Shown piece after piece: positions 40,375 through 48,367 of a stretch of DNA of 50,274 bases. The stretch lies in NCBI GenBank assembly GCA_902779315.1, contig CACZBC010000018.1, forward strand, positions 1 through 50,274, read 5' to 3'. The notes below the pieces were generated by a model, which had not been told where the DNA came from, did no database searches, and was given only the letters and a program-made list of their open reading frames with translations. The DNA is from an uncultured Bacteroidales bacterium. Lineage in GTDB: Bacteria > Bacteroidota > Bacteroidia > Bacteroidales > Bacteroidaceae. How positions within the stretch are numbered: the stretch's first letter is position 1; each line of letters starts with the position of its first letter. Made by a program: the position numbers and the translations under genes.

Positions 40375-40406
40375 CTTGCATAATTCGCGATTATTTCGTA
40401 AATTCG
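40375..40406 (+). promoter_or_regulatory. Promoter-like pair facing the 22-bp array
   Basis: CTTG 40375-40378, 20-nt spacer, TAAATTCG 40399-40406. It resembles the real promoters at 1306 and 5693 (CGTAAATT...) with two weak bases. Transcription would enter array C and there is no plus-strand gene ahead. Confidence 0.4.
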
Positions 40407-40421
40407 CAGTGTGAAAGATGA

Positions 40422-40553
40422 GGGAACTACTGCAGGGTAAACTCGGATTTTCACACGCGATGTTTGCAAACTTCAAACGTGACAAATGCAATCGTCACAC
40501 TAGTTAATCGCAATCGTGGCACTATATGTTTGCAATCGTGGCACTATACGATT
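40422..40553 (+). repeat. Array C: six tandem degenerate 22-bp units
   Basis: Units start at 40422, 40444, 40466, 40488, 40510 and 40532. The last three share GCAATCG, with CACTA in the middle; 40510 and 40532 are identical over GCAATCGTGGCACTATA. The first unit GGGAACTACTGCAGGG matches the end unit of array A read on the minus strand. Both arrays have six units and the same distinctive end, so they are copies of one element. Confidence 0.85.
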
Positions 40554-40566
40554 GCATGCATACGGC

Positions 40567-42240
40567 TTAAAGGGATGGCTGGAAATGGTTGCCACGGATG
40601 GTGATGTTGTCGCAATTGTGCTGCTCGACGCCGCTCCCGCCTATGAACTCATTTCCCTCGATGTTGACGTCTTCGGCGTCTTGGAGCAGGATGCTGACGG
40701 GCCGTTCGCTCTGGAAACGGTTGCCACGGATGATGATGCCGCGATTGATGCGGGGCGGTGTTTGTGGCGCTTCGGTGGTGAGCATGACTGCAGTGGCGCG
40801 ATACCCGTCGGCGGTGCCGGTATGCTGGATGCGGTTGCCTTGGATCAGGACGTGCTCCACAGGGCCTGCTTCGCGCCAGCTGAGTTCGGCTCCCAGCTTG
40901 ATGGCGGAGAGCGTGCTTCGGCTGATGTCGTTGCCCGTAATGGTGATGTCGCGCGCTTTCAGCAGGAAGGCACGGCCATTGTTGTACGCCACTCGGTTGT
41001 TCTCAATATGTACGCGTGGGAACCGGCTGTAGTTGTACATGAGGCATTCCTCCCGTTTCAGCCGGGGCAAGGTGCGGTCCAGCGTGACTGTTACCCGCCA
41101 GTCGGTCCAGGAACTGTCGGCTGCGCTTACGACGGCTTCTGCCAAGGTGCTCATATCCCTTCGGCTGACGATTCGGAGGGTGTCGCCCACGCTGGGAATA
41201 TCGAGCGATTGCGCATGCAGGTCGGCGCCTTCCACGCGAATCTCGAACTGCCTGTCGTCGCTCTGAGGGATGAAGCTCCAATAGTAGTTGTGGACGTTCG
41301 TGCAGTCGTCGCCGTTGCCTGCGAAACGGGAGTTGCGGATGATGAGGTCGCCGCTGCAGGATGTGAAGTGTGTGGCGTCGGTACTGGTGGAACTGAAGCG
41401 CCCTTCTTCGGGCAAGACGTCCAGGCCGTCGATGCAGATATTGCGGCTGAGGTGTCCCACGATGCCCATTCCCGAAAAACTCCGAAGCGAAACGTTCGTC
41501 AGGTTCACATCCTCGGATTCGAGCACCATGATGCAGGGGCGGTAGTGTCCGCAATAGCGGATGATGAGCACATCGTCGACTTCCGGGTGCGAACGCGAGC
41601 GGAATCGGATGTGGCCCGGGCTGAGCAGTTGCCCCTCGCCGACCTCTCCGTAGTAGAAGTGCCCTCGTCTGCTGCTGTAGAAGTAGTAGCGTCCTTGAAC
41701 GATACGGTTGATGTGCGTGTAGAGTTCGGGGTCGAAAGTGATGTCGAAGGTGGAGTCCGTGCTGGCTGTGATGCGTCCCTCGGTAGCTGCAGGACGGCGG
41801 TTGGAGATGCTGAGCCCCTTGAGACTGACACCTTTGCAGCGGATGAAGGAAAGCACTTGCATCCATCCTCCCACGCTAAGCTTGACACCCTCGGCCTCAA
41901 TCTTCAAACCCTCGCAACCGGTGAAGTCGAGCCCTTTCACGTAAGGCTTTTGCGGCTGAAACAGATGCCATTGTACCTCCAAACCTCGTCCGAAAGTGCC
42001 GTCGATGGCTTTCCGCTCTATCTCGAGCGCTTCCAGGTCGTCCAACTGATAGGTGCCGGCAGGAAAGACGAGTGTCGTGTTCTTGTGCTCACGGCAATAT
42101 CTGGCGGCCTTTCGAAGGGCTTTCGCGTCATTCTTGCCGTCGTCCGGAACGGCTCCGAAATGGGTGACGGAAATGCTGCGGGCCGATGACGCTGCGGTAA
42201 TACAAACAAGCGTCAGCAAGAGGAGGAATCGGGTTTTCAT
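40567..42240 (-). CDS. GH110-like right-handed beta-helix protein, secreted
   Basis: A 557-aa protein with a signal peptide (cut near S-S-A-R, residue 20) and a pectin-lyase-type beta-helix. F-G-A-V-P-D-D-G-K-N-D near 28-38 is the usual beta-helix start. D-A-T-H-F-T-S-C near 290 and G-N-G-D-D-C-T-N-V-H near 308 resemble GH110 alpha-1,3-galactosidases, in which paired Asp residues are catalytic. It may remove terminal alpha-galactose from glycans, but substrate and family are inferred from memory of the motifs. It is transcribed alone or with the genes upstream at 42260-44881. Confidence 0.75.
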   Translation of the reverse strand: MKTRFLLLLTLVCITAASSARSISVTHFGAVPDDGKNDAKALRKAARYCREHKNTTLVFPAGTYQLDDLEALEIERKAIDGTFGRGLEVQWHLFQPQKPYVKGLDFTGCEGLKIEAEGVKLSVGGWMQVLSFIRCKGVSLKGLSISNRRPAATEGRITASTDSTFDITFDPELYTHINRIVQGRYYFYSSRRGHFYYGEVGEGQLLSPGHIRFRSRSHPEVDDVLIIRYCGHYRPCIMVLESEDVNLTNVSLRSFSGMGIVGHLSRNICIDGLDVLPEEGRFSSTSTDATHFTSCSGDLIIRNSRFAGNGDDCTNVHNYYWSFIPQSDDRQFEIRVEGADLHAQSLDIPSVGDTLRIVSRRDMSTLAEAVVSAADSSWTDWRVTVTLDRTLPRLKREECLMYNYSRFPRVHIENNRVAYNNGRAFLLKARDITITGNDISRSTLSAIKLGAELSWREAGPVEHVLIQGNRIQHTGTADGYRATAVMLTTEAPQTPPRINRGIIIRGNRFQSERPVSILLQDAEDVNIEGNEFIGGSGVEQHNCDNITIRGNHFQPSL

Positions 42241-42259
42241 GGTCTCGTTTTGTATGGAA

Positions 42260-42901
42260 TCAGTAAACGCAGGGGTTGTGCCGCTTTTCGTAGCCGATAG
42301 TGGTGTTCGGGCCGTGTCCGCAAAGGACTGTGACGTCCTCGGGCAGGTGGAAGAGCTTGTTCTTGATGCTGTTCACCTCGGCCTCGAAGCTTCCGCCCGG
42401 CAAATCCGTCCGTCCCATGCTTCCTGCAAATAAAGTATCACCGCAGAGCAGGAGTTTCGCGTCGGGAATGTAGTACGAGGATGAGCCCGTAGTGTGACCG
42501 GGGGTGTGGATGAGTCGGATGGCGGTCTCTCCCAGTTTGACCTCTTCCCGGTCGCGCAGCAATCGCTCGACGGGAGGCATTCCGCCACCAATGTTCAGCC
42601 CGAACTCTGCAGCCATGGAGGGCATATCGCGGTAAGTCTGCATCTCGTCAACGTGGAAGATGGGCTTGAGCCCCCAAGTGCGATAAATGAAGGGCAGACC
42701 GAAGGTGTGGTCGAAATGCGCGTGAGTTTGGAGGACATACTTCAACTTGAGTCCGTGCGCCCGTATGCTGCCCTCCAGCAGTTGCTCTTCCTGCCTGTTC
42801 CAGCATCCGCAGTCCAGGATGGCCGCTTCGAGCGACGTCTCGTCCCAAAGCAGATAGGTATTCTCTTGTATCGGATTGAAAGTGAATGAGATATGTTTCA
42901 T
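42260..42901 (-). CDS. MBL-fold metallo-hydrolase (glyoxalase II-like)
   Basis: A 213-aa cytoplasmic hydrolase. The zinc motif H-A-H-F-D-H is at 60-65, with further ligands in T-P-G-H-T-T-G (near 134-140), C-G-D-T-L-F and the final C-G-H-G-P. Such proteins hydrolyse thioesters or related bonds; the exact substrate is not clear. It lies between the beta-helix gene and rsmG with short gaps (19 and 26 bp). Confidence 0.9.
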   Translation of the reverse strand: MKHISFTFNPIQENTYLLWDETSLEAAILDCGCWNRQEEQLLEGSIRAHGLKLKYVLQTHAHFDHTFGLPFIYRTWGLKPIFHVDEMQTYRDMPSMAAEFGLNIGGGMPPVERLLRDREEVKLGETAIRLIHTPGHTTGSSSYYIPDAKLLLCGDTLFAGSMGRTDLPGGSFEAEVNSIKNKLFHLPEDVTVLCGHGPNTTIGYEKRHNPCVY

Positions 42902-42927
42902 TTCTTTTGTAGGTTATCGGTTGGTGT

Positions 42928-43551
42928 TTAGAGGGGCAGATAGACCAGCTTCTTCGTCTGGAAGAATTCCTCTTCAAAGTATTCGCTCAAGTTCGTGATT
43001 TGTGCGGCATTTCCGAAGGGGCGCGCTTCCTGTTCCAGTTCGCCGCCTTTCAGGCAAATCAGACCGTTCGGGAGCGCGTTTATCTGCTCCTTGCAAATGT
43101 GTTTGCGCACGATTTTGACGAGGTCGGGCAGGGGCATCACGGCTCGCGAAACGACGAAGTGGAACTGCTCTTTGACGGCTTCGGCCCGACTCCATTGGGT
43201 GGTGACGTTCTGCAGTCCCAAAGCGTTCTTCACCTCTTCGCAGACGCGAATCTTCTTTCCGATGGAGTCGACGAGGTGGAACTTCACTTCGGGGAACATG
43301 ATGGCGAGGGGGATGCCGGGGAAACCGCCTCCCGTGCCGAGGTCCATGATGCGTGTGCCAGGCTTGAAGCGAATCAGTTCGGCTATGGCGAGGGAATGCA
43401 GGATGTGGTGTTCGTAGAGGTTGTCGATGTCCTTTCGCGAGATGACGTTAATCTTGCTGTTCCAGTCGCGATAGAGTGCATCGAGTGCCTCAAACTGCTC
43501 CTTCTGCGCATCGTTCAGGGGGAAATATTTGGAGAGGAGTTCACAATTCAT
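42928..43551 (-). CDS. rsmG: 16S rRNA (guanine527-N7)-methyltransferase
   Basis: A 207-aa SAM-dependent enzyme that methylates G527 of 16S rRNA; loss of the enzyme gives low-level streptomycin resistance in other bacteria. Seen: I-S-R-K-D near 38-42, H-I-L-H-S-L, and the SAM motif M-D-L-G-T-G-G-G-F-P-G-I-P-L-A. The start ATG at 43551-43549 is part of a 14-bp tandem repeat (43538-43579), which offers further ATGs 14 and 28 bp upstream in other frames. Confidence 0.96.
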   Translation of the reverse strand: MNCELLSKYFPLNDAQKEQFEALDALYRDWNSKINVISRKDIDNLYEHHILHSLAIAELIRFKPGTRIMDLGTGGGFPGIPLAIMFPEVKFHLVDSIGKKIRVCEEVKNALGLQNVTTQWSRAEAVKEQFHFVVSRAVMPLPDLVKIVRKHICKEQINALPNGLICLKGGELEQEARPFGNAAQITNLSEYFEEEFFQTKKLVYLPL

Positions 43552-43584
43552 AGTTCACAATTCATAGTTCACAATTCATAGTTC
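43538..43584. repeat. Three perfect 14-bp repeats across nhaC stop and rsmG start
   Basis: AGTTCACAATTCAT at 43538-43551, 43552-43565 and 43566-43579, plus a partial AGTTC. It encodes the first residues of RsmG (M-N-C-E-L) and the last residues of the antiporter (T-M-N-C-E-L). Confidence 0.9.
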
Positions 43585-44881
43585 CCTTGCTCTTTATGGG
43601 GGTTAGGGGGTCTAATACAATATACACAATCGCTACTGCTCCGAGAATGTAGGGGTAGTAGAGGTGGGGAATGATGTCGAGGGGGGCTACGCCGGCCAGA
43701 CCGCTCGCAATCAGCATTTGTGCACCATAGGGGATGATGCCTTGGGCAAAGCAACTGAATGTGTCGAGGATGCTTGCGGCACGTTTGGGCTCGATATGGT
43801 AACGCCTGGCAATCTGCTTCGCAAGAGGGCCGACACTCAGGATAGCTATCGTGTTGTTGGCTGTGCAGAAGTCCGTCAGTACCACCAGTGTGGCCATGCT
43901 GAACTCGGCTTTCCGTCGTGTTCCGCGACGGCTGTCGAAGAGTTGCATCAGCCAGTCTATACCGCCAGCTTGACGGATGACCTGCATCAAACCTGCAGCC
44001 AACAAAGTCACGATGATGAGTTCGCTCATTCCCATGATGCCGTCGTTCATGGCTCTGAGCCATCCGAAAGGCGTCAAGGCTCCGGATGCGATTCCCATCA
44101 CGCCAGCCAGAACAGTTGCCGAAGCGAGGACGAGCATCACATTCATGCCAGCAAGTGCCGCTACTATTATATATATGTAAGGTATGATGGCGGGGTAGAA
44201 GACTTCGCCAAGCGTGTCGGGGCGAACACTTACGGCGGGCATGCATGCATAAAGTACGAGGCAGATGAGGGCTGCGGGCAAGGCAATCCAAATGTTGGCG
44301 CGGAACTTGTCCTTCATCTTGCAGCCTTGCGTTTGAGTCGCCACAATCGTTGTGTCGGAGATGAAGCTGAGGTTGTCGCCGAAATAAGCTCCGCCAACCA
44401 CTATCGCCACCATCATGGCCATACTGCTTCCCGTCTGTTCCGCCATTCTGCCTGCAATGGGGACGAGGGCTGCGATAGTGCCGACACTGGTTCCCGTAGC
44501 AAGCGAGATGAAGCACGAAGCGAGGAACAGACTGCTCAGGACGAAGTGGGGAGGCACAGCTGTCAAGGCCAACCGAATCGTCGCATCGATGGCACCCATC
44601 TGCTTTGCTGTTGCTGCAAAGGCTCCCGCCAAGATGAATATCCACAGCATCTGCATCACTCCCGGAGATGCCGCTCCTTCTGCAAGATAGCCGAAACGCT
44701 GACTCACGCTCTCACCCCTGATGAGCATCAGACTGTAGAGCGACGCAGCCAGGAATGCAACTGTCAATGGGACGGCATAGAAATCATCTGCTGCAAGACT
44801 CAGAAACAAGTAAAGCAGCAAAAATACTATCAGCGGACTCAGAGCGAGCAAGCCCTTTTTTGTCGAAATACCTTCTTTCAC
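43562..44881 (-). CDS. NhaC-family Na+/H+ antiporter
   Basis: A 439-aa membrane protein with about eleven helices. It has features of the NhaC family: S-L-A-T-G-T-S-V-G-T, G-A-Y-F-G-D-N-L-S-F-I-S-D-T-T and D-F-C-T-A-N-N-T-I-A-I. It probably exports Na+ in exchange for protons. The C-terminal end (about the last 12 residues) is written by a degenerate REP-like sequence (43590-43613) and by the 14-bp repeat, so its present end is probably recent. rsmG starts 10 bp after the stop. Confidence 0.88.
   Translation of the reverse strand: MKEGISTKKGLLALSPLIVFLLLYLFLSLAADDFYAVPLTVAFLAASLYSLMLIRGESVSQRFGYLAEGAASPGVMQMLWIFILAGAFAATAKQMGAIDATIRLALTAVPPHFVLSSLFLASCFISLATGTSVGTIAALVPIAGRMAEQTGSSMAMMVAIVVGGAYFGDNLSFISDTTIVATQTQGCKMKDKFRANIWIALPAALICLVLYACMPAVSVRPDTLGEVFYPAIIPYIYIIVAALAGMNVMLVLASATVLAGVMGIASGALTPFGWLRAMNDGIMGMSELIIVTLLAAGLMQVIRQAGGIDWLMQLFDSRRGTRRKAEFSMATLVVLTDFCTANNTIAILSVGPLAKQIARRYHIEPKRAASILDTFSCFAQGIIPYGAQMLIASGLAGVAPLDIIPHLYYPYILGAVAIVYIVLDPLTPIKSKGTMNCEL
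43590..43613. repeat. REP-like G-rich element at the end of the antiporter gene
   Basis: CTCTTTATGGGGGTTAGGGG, related to the GGGGGAGGTTTGGAGGGGG module at 1090-1110 and 46120-46140. Confidence 0.5.
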
Positions 44882-44989
44882 GCTGCGAAGTTACACATTT
44901 TTCCTCAAATTATCCTATTTCTCGCCTAAAAACACACTATTTTTGAAAAATAATTGCCTTTCCCTATTTTTTATATCGATAAATTATTG

Positions 44990-44997
44990 TACTTTTG
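44990..44997 (+). promoter_or_regulatory. -7 element of kdgK-eda
   Basis: TACTTTTG at 44990-44997, 40 nt before the ATG. The -33 region is T-rich without a clear TTTG. Confidence 0.45.
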
Positions 44998-45037
44998 CAT
45001 GTGAAAAAGCAAAAATTAGGCAAAAATATTCATAAAT

Positions 45038-46060
45038 ATGGCAAAAATAGTCACAATTGGCGAGATAATGCTTCGGCTTTCTACTCCCGGAAACAGCAGG
45101 TTCGTTCAGTCGGATAGCTTCGATGTCAACTATGGTGGTGGCGAAGCGAATGTGGCCGTCAGTCTGCAGAACTTCGGCAACGAAGCGTTCTTTGTCAGCA
45201 AAATACCGGCACACGAGATAGGTCAGGCTGCCGTCAACAGCCTTCGCCGTTTTGGCGTACATACTGATTACGTAGTTCGTGGCGGCAATCGCTTGGGCAT
45301 CTATTATCTGGAAACGGGTTCGAGCCTTCGGTCCAGCAAGGTGATTTACGACAGAGCCAATAGCAGCATCAGCGAAGCGATAGCCGAGGAGTTCGACTTC
45401 GATGCCATCTTCCGCGATGCCGATTGGTTCCATTGGAGCGGTATCACTCCGGCTTTGAGCAAGAATGCGGCTGTGATGGTCGAGAAGGCTTGTATCGCTG
45501 CGAAGAAGGCTGGCGTTACCATCAGTTGCGACCTCAACTTCCGTCAGAAACTTTGGAGTGCAGAAGAAGCGCAAAAAGTAATGTGCCCGCTCATGTCGTA
45601 CGTGGATGTTTGCATCGGTAACGAAGAAGATGCGGAGAAATGCCTCGGCTTCCGTCCTGAAGCGGATGTGGAGAACGGACAGACCGACGCTAACGGATAC
45701 ACGGGCATCTTCCTTGGAATGGTCAAGAAGTTCGGTTTCAAATATGTTGTCGGCACTCTTCGCGAGAGTTTCAGCGCTTCGCATAATGGTTGGAAAGCAA
45801 TGATTTACGACGGCAAAGAGTTCTACAAGAGCCGTCGCTATGATATCAGTCCCATCGTGGACCGTGTCGGTGGAGGCGACAGTTTCAGCGCCGGTCTCAT
45901 TCATGGCCTTGCAAACGGCAAACCGATGGATTGGGCGTTGGAGTTCGCAGTAGCTTCGAGTGCCTTGAAGCACACCATTCCTGGCGATGTCAACATGGTT
46001 TCCCAGCAAGAGGTGGAAGCCCTGATGAATGGGAGTGGCAACGGAAGAGTGGAGAGATAA
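45038..46060 (+). CDS. kdgK: 2-dehydro-3-deoxygluconate kinase (PfkB family)
   Basis: A 340-aa sugar kinase of the ribokinase/PfkB fold: G-E-I-M-L-R-L near 8-14, G-G-G-E-A-N-V-A near 33-40, and the catalytic [10 protein letters not shown] near 278-287 with the base Asp in G-D-S. The neighbouring eda gene makes KDG the most likely substrate: KDG to KDPG, then cleavage to pyruvate and glyceraldehyde 3-phosphate. This is the uronate/Entner-Doudoroff lower branch. Cytoplasmic. Confidence 0.9.
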   Translation: MAKIVTIGEIMLRLSTPGNSRFVQSDSFDVNYGGGEANVAVSLQNFGNEAFFVSKIPAHEIGQAAVNSLRRFGVHTDYVVRGGNRLGIYYLETGSSLRSSKVIYDRANSSISEAIAEEFDFDAIFRDADWFHWSGITPALSKNAAVMVEKACIAAKKAGVTISCDLNFRQKLWSAEEAQKVMCPLMSYVDVCIGNEEDAEKCLGFRPEADVENGQTDANGYTGIFLGMVKKFGFKYVVGTLRESFSASHNGWKAMIYDGKEFYKSRRYDISPIVDRVGGGDSFSAGLIHGLANGKPMDWALEFAVASSALKHTIPGDVNMVSQQEVEALMNGSGNGRVER

Positions 46061-46110
46061 AAGAGAGTAATTCAAAATTTGTAAATTCAAAATTTATAAA
46101 TTCAAAAGGT

Positions 46111-46141
46111 CTCCCCTTTGGGGGAGGTTTGGAGAGAGGCT
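46111..46141. repeat. REP-like palindrome between kdgK and eda
   Basis: CTCCCCTTTGGGGGAGG hairpin followed by TTTGGAGAGAGGCT, a close relative of 1080-1111. It directly precedes the eda ATG. Confidence 0.7.
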
Positions 46142-46143
46142 GT

Positions 46144-46812
46144 ATGGCAGGTTTTGACAAGATACAAGTGCTGCAGAAGATGCAGCAGACGGGCATGGTT
46201 CCCGTGTTCTATCATAGCGATGTAGAGGTTGCGAAGCAGGTTGTGAAGGCTTGCTACGATGGTGGTGTCCGCGCATTCGAGTTCACCAATCGTGGCGACT
46301 TTGCTCACGAAGTCTTTGCCGAATGTGTGAAGTTCACGGCTAAGGAATGCCCTGAAATGGCGATGGGTGTGGGTTCGATTGTGGATGCACCCACGGCTGC
46401 ACTCTATATCCAGTTGGGAGCAAGCTTCGTGGTGAGCCCTTTGCTCAATCCCGAAGTAGCGCGTGTCTGCAATCGTCGTCTCGTCCCTTATTGTCCCGGA
46501 TGCGGTTCTGTCAGCGAGATCGGTACGGCTCAGGAGTTGGGTTGCGACTTGACGAAAGTCTTCCCTGGCGACGCTTATGGTCCGGCTTTCGTGAAGGCAA
46601 CGATGGCTCCCTGTCCTTGGAGCAGAATCATGGTTACGGGAGGTGTTTCGCCCGACAAGGAGAACCTGACGGCTTGGTTCCGGGCTGGTGCTTTCTGCGT
46701 TGGTATGGGCAGTAAGCTCTTTCCGAAGGATACGTTGAAAAACAAGGATTGGCAGCATATCACGGAGATGTGCCGCCAATCGCTCGAATACATTGCCGAG
46801 GCTAGGAAATAG
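46144..46812 (+). CDS. eda: KDPG / 4-hydroxy-2-oxoglutarate aldolase
   Basis: A 222-aa class I aldolase. V-P-V-F-Y near 18-22, F-E-F-T-N-R-G near 44-50, S-P-L-L-N-P-E near 99-105, and Y-C-P-G-C near 116-120 surround the active site. K-V-F-P-G-D and M-V-T-G-G-V-S follow. It cleaves KDPG to pyruvate and glyceraldehyde 3-phosphate. The frame is open from 45931 inside kdgK, but homology begins at ATG 46144. The terminator hairpin includes its stop codon. Confidence 0.93.
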   Translation: MAGFDKIQVLQKMQQTGMVPVFYHSDVEVAKQVVKACYDGGVRAFEFTNRGDFAHEVFAECVKFTAKECPEMAMGVGSIVDAPTAALYIQLGASFVVSPLLNPEVARVCNRRLVPYCPGCGSVSEIGTAQELGCDLTKVFPGDAYGPAFVKATMAPCPWSRIMVTGGVSPDKENLTAWFRAGAFCVGMGSKLFPKDTLKNKDWQHITEMCRQSLEYIAEARK

Positions 46813-46826
46813 CCTCGGTTTTTTAT
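46796..46826 (+). terminator. Terminator of kdgK-eda overlapping the eda stop
   Basis: CCGAGGCTA pairs with TAGCCTCGG around GGAAA, followed by TTTTTT (46796-46826). The TAG stop of eda is within the right arm. Confidence 0.85.
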
Positions 46827-46830
46827 TTCT

Positions 46831-48357
46831 CTATTTCTTGTAGCACTCGAACATCCTCTCGACGTAGTCTTTCGACAACTTCGGGCTGACAAGGCTTGCA
46901 ATCCACACAACTGGGAAACCGCCCAACATGGCCAAAGCGCCGCAGTTGATGGGGTTGATGGGGTTGCCCAGAAGCATGTTGACGACGGTCAGACCTACGC
47001 CCCAAACGAAGCAAGCCCAGACTGCCGTCTTCGTAACGCCACGCCAATAGAGTCCCATCATGAAGGGAGCGAGGAAGGCTCCGGCAAGGGCTCCCCAAGA
47101 GATGCCCATCAGTTGGGCGATGAAGGTGGGGGGATTCAGCGCTATCATCAGCGAGATGACGATGAAGAAGACGATGAGGACGCGCATCACAACGACTTTG
47201 CGGCGCTCTATCTTCTCGGAAACGGTGTCGTCGATGCTGCCTTCTTCAACCTCTCCCGGCAAGGACTTCTTGTCGCGATAGATGAGGTCGAGGGTCATCG
47301 TGCTCGATGAGGTCAGAACCAACGAAGCGAGTGTCGACATCGATGCGGAGAGGACAAGCAGGACGACGAGGGCGATGAGGACGTCTGGAAGTGTGACGAG
47401 CATCGAGGGAACGATGGAGTCGAAGTCCAAACGGCCGTTCGGGAGCGTTGGAGGCATTCCGAACAACCTGCCGAAACCACCCAGAAAATAGCATCCGCCA
47501 GCCACGATAATGGCGAAAACCGTAGAGATGATGGTGCCGCGACGGATGGCGCTCTCGTCCGTGATGCTGTAGAACTTGCCCACCATTTGCGGCAGTCCCC
47601 AAGTACCCAACGAGGTCAGGATGACGACGCCAATCAGGTTGGGAACATCAGGGCCGAACCACGATGCAAAGCCTCCGTTGACGTCGGGATTGCTGTCGGA
47701 AGGCATGGCAGCCAGTTTGGATATGGCTTCCGTCAGTCCGCCTTGCGATGCAAGTACGGCAGCGATGATGGTGATGATGCCGAAGAGCATGATGATGCCC
47801 TGGATGAAGTCGTTCATCGCAGTCGCTTTGTAGCCTCCGAAGATGACGTAGACTGCCGTGAACGCAGCCATTCCGACCACGCAATATTCGTAGGGGATGC
47901 CGAAGCCCATCTCGAAAAGAGTGGAGATGCCCTTGTAAACGCCGGCAGTATAGGGAATCAAGAACACGAAGGCGATGACCGAAGCCACGACGCGGAGGTT
48001 CTGGCTTTGATAGCGAGTGCCGAAGAAGTCAGGCATCGTCCGACTTTCTATGTGCTGCGTCATCAGTTTCGTCCTGCGCCCCAACACGATCCACGCCAGC
48101 AAAGAGCCGATCAGGGCGTTGCCTATGCCGATCCATGTCGAAGACAAGCCGTACTTCCAGCCGAACTGTCCTGCATAGCCGACGAAGACGACTGCCGAGA
48201 AATAACTCGTTCCGTAAGCGAAAGCGGTCAGCCAAGGCCCCACATTTCTGCCGCCAAGCACGAATCCGTCGACATTTGCGGCTTGCTTACGTGAATAAAT
48301 ACCTACACCCACCATCACTGCTAGGAAGATGATGGTCAGAAGAACTTTTGTTATCAT
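46831..48357 (-). CDS. Sodium:solute symporter (SSS family)
   Basis: A 508-aa inner-membrane transporter with about 13 helices: Y-G-T-S-Y-F-S-A-V near 49-57, G-G-Y-K-A-T-A-M-N-D-F-I-Q-G near 170-183, and L-V-L-T-S-S-S-T-M-T-L-D. It imports a sugar, acid or amino acid with Na+. It is 10 bp downstream of a porin gene and likely in one operon with it. Convergent with kdgK-eda, so the solute might be a uronate or KDG, which is speculation. Confidence 0.92.
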   Translation of the reverse strand: MITKVLLTIIFLAVMVGVGIYSRKQAANVDGFVLGGRNVGPWLTAFAYGTSYFSAVVFVGYAGQFGWKYGLSSTWIGIGNALIGSLLAWIVLGRRTKLMTQHIESRTMPDFFGTRYQSQNLRVVASVIAFVFLIPYTAGVYKGISTLFEMGFGIPYEYCVVGMAAFTAVYVIFGGYKATAMNDFIQGIIMLFGIITIIAAVLASQGGLTEAISKLAAMPSDSNPDVNGGFASWFGPDVPNLIGVVILTSLGTWGLPQMVGKFYSITDESAIRRGTIISTVFAIIVAGGCYFLGGFGRLFGMPPTLPNGRLDFDSIVPSMLVTLPDVLIALVVLLVLSASMSTLASLVLTSSSTMTLDLIYRDKKSLPGEVEEGSIDDTVSEKIERRKVVVMRVLIVFFIVISLMIALNPPTFIAQLMGISWGALAGAFLAPFMMGLYWRGVTKTAVWACFVWGVGLTVVNMLLGNPINPINCGALAMLGGFPVVWIASLVSPKLSKDYVERMFECYKK

Positions 48358-48367
48358 ATAGCTAATG

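Larger units (their letters stand above)
39990..40566. other. Gene-free island C: 32-bp inverted repeat, AT-rich core, 22-bp array
   Basis: No gene in 577 bp. In order: a perfect 32-bp inverted repeat (40054-40085 / 40286-40317) around a very AT-rich core with two direct copies of TTAAGTATATATAATAAG; a promoter-like pair at 40375-40406; and the six-unit 22-bp array at 40422-40553, which runs up to the 3' end of the GH110-like gene. Confidence 0.85.

Noticed and set aside
40516-42189. A 557-codon open frame on the plus strand opposite the GH110-like gene
   Set aside because: It mirrors the codon structure of the minus-strand gene, which has a signal peptide and recognisable beta-helix motifs; the plus-strand translation shows no family features.
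45931-46143. N-terminal extension of Eda
   Set aside because: It overlaps the end of kdgK and the REP-like palindrome; the aldolase family begins at 46144.
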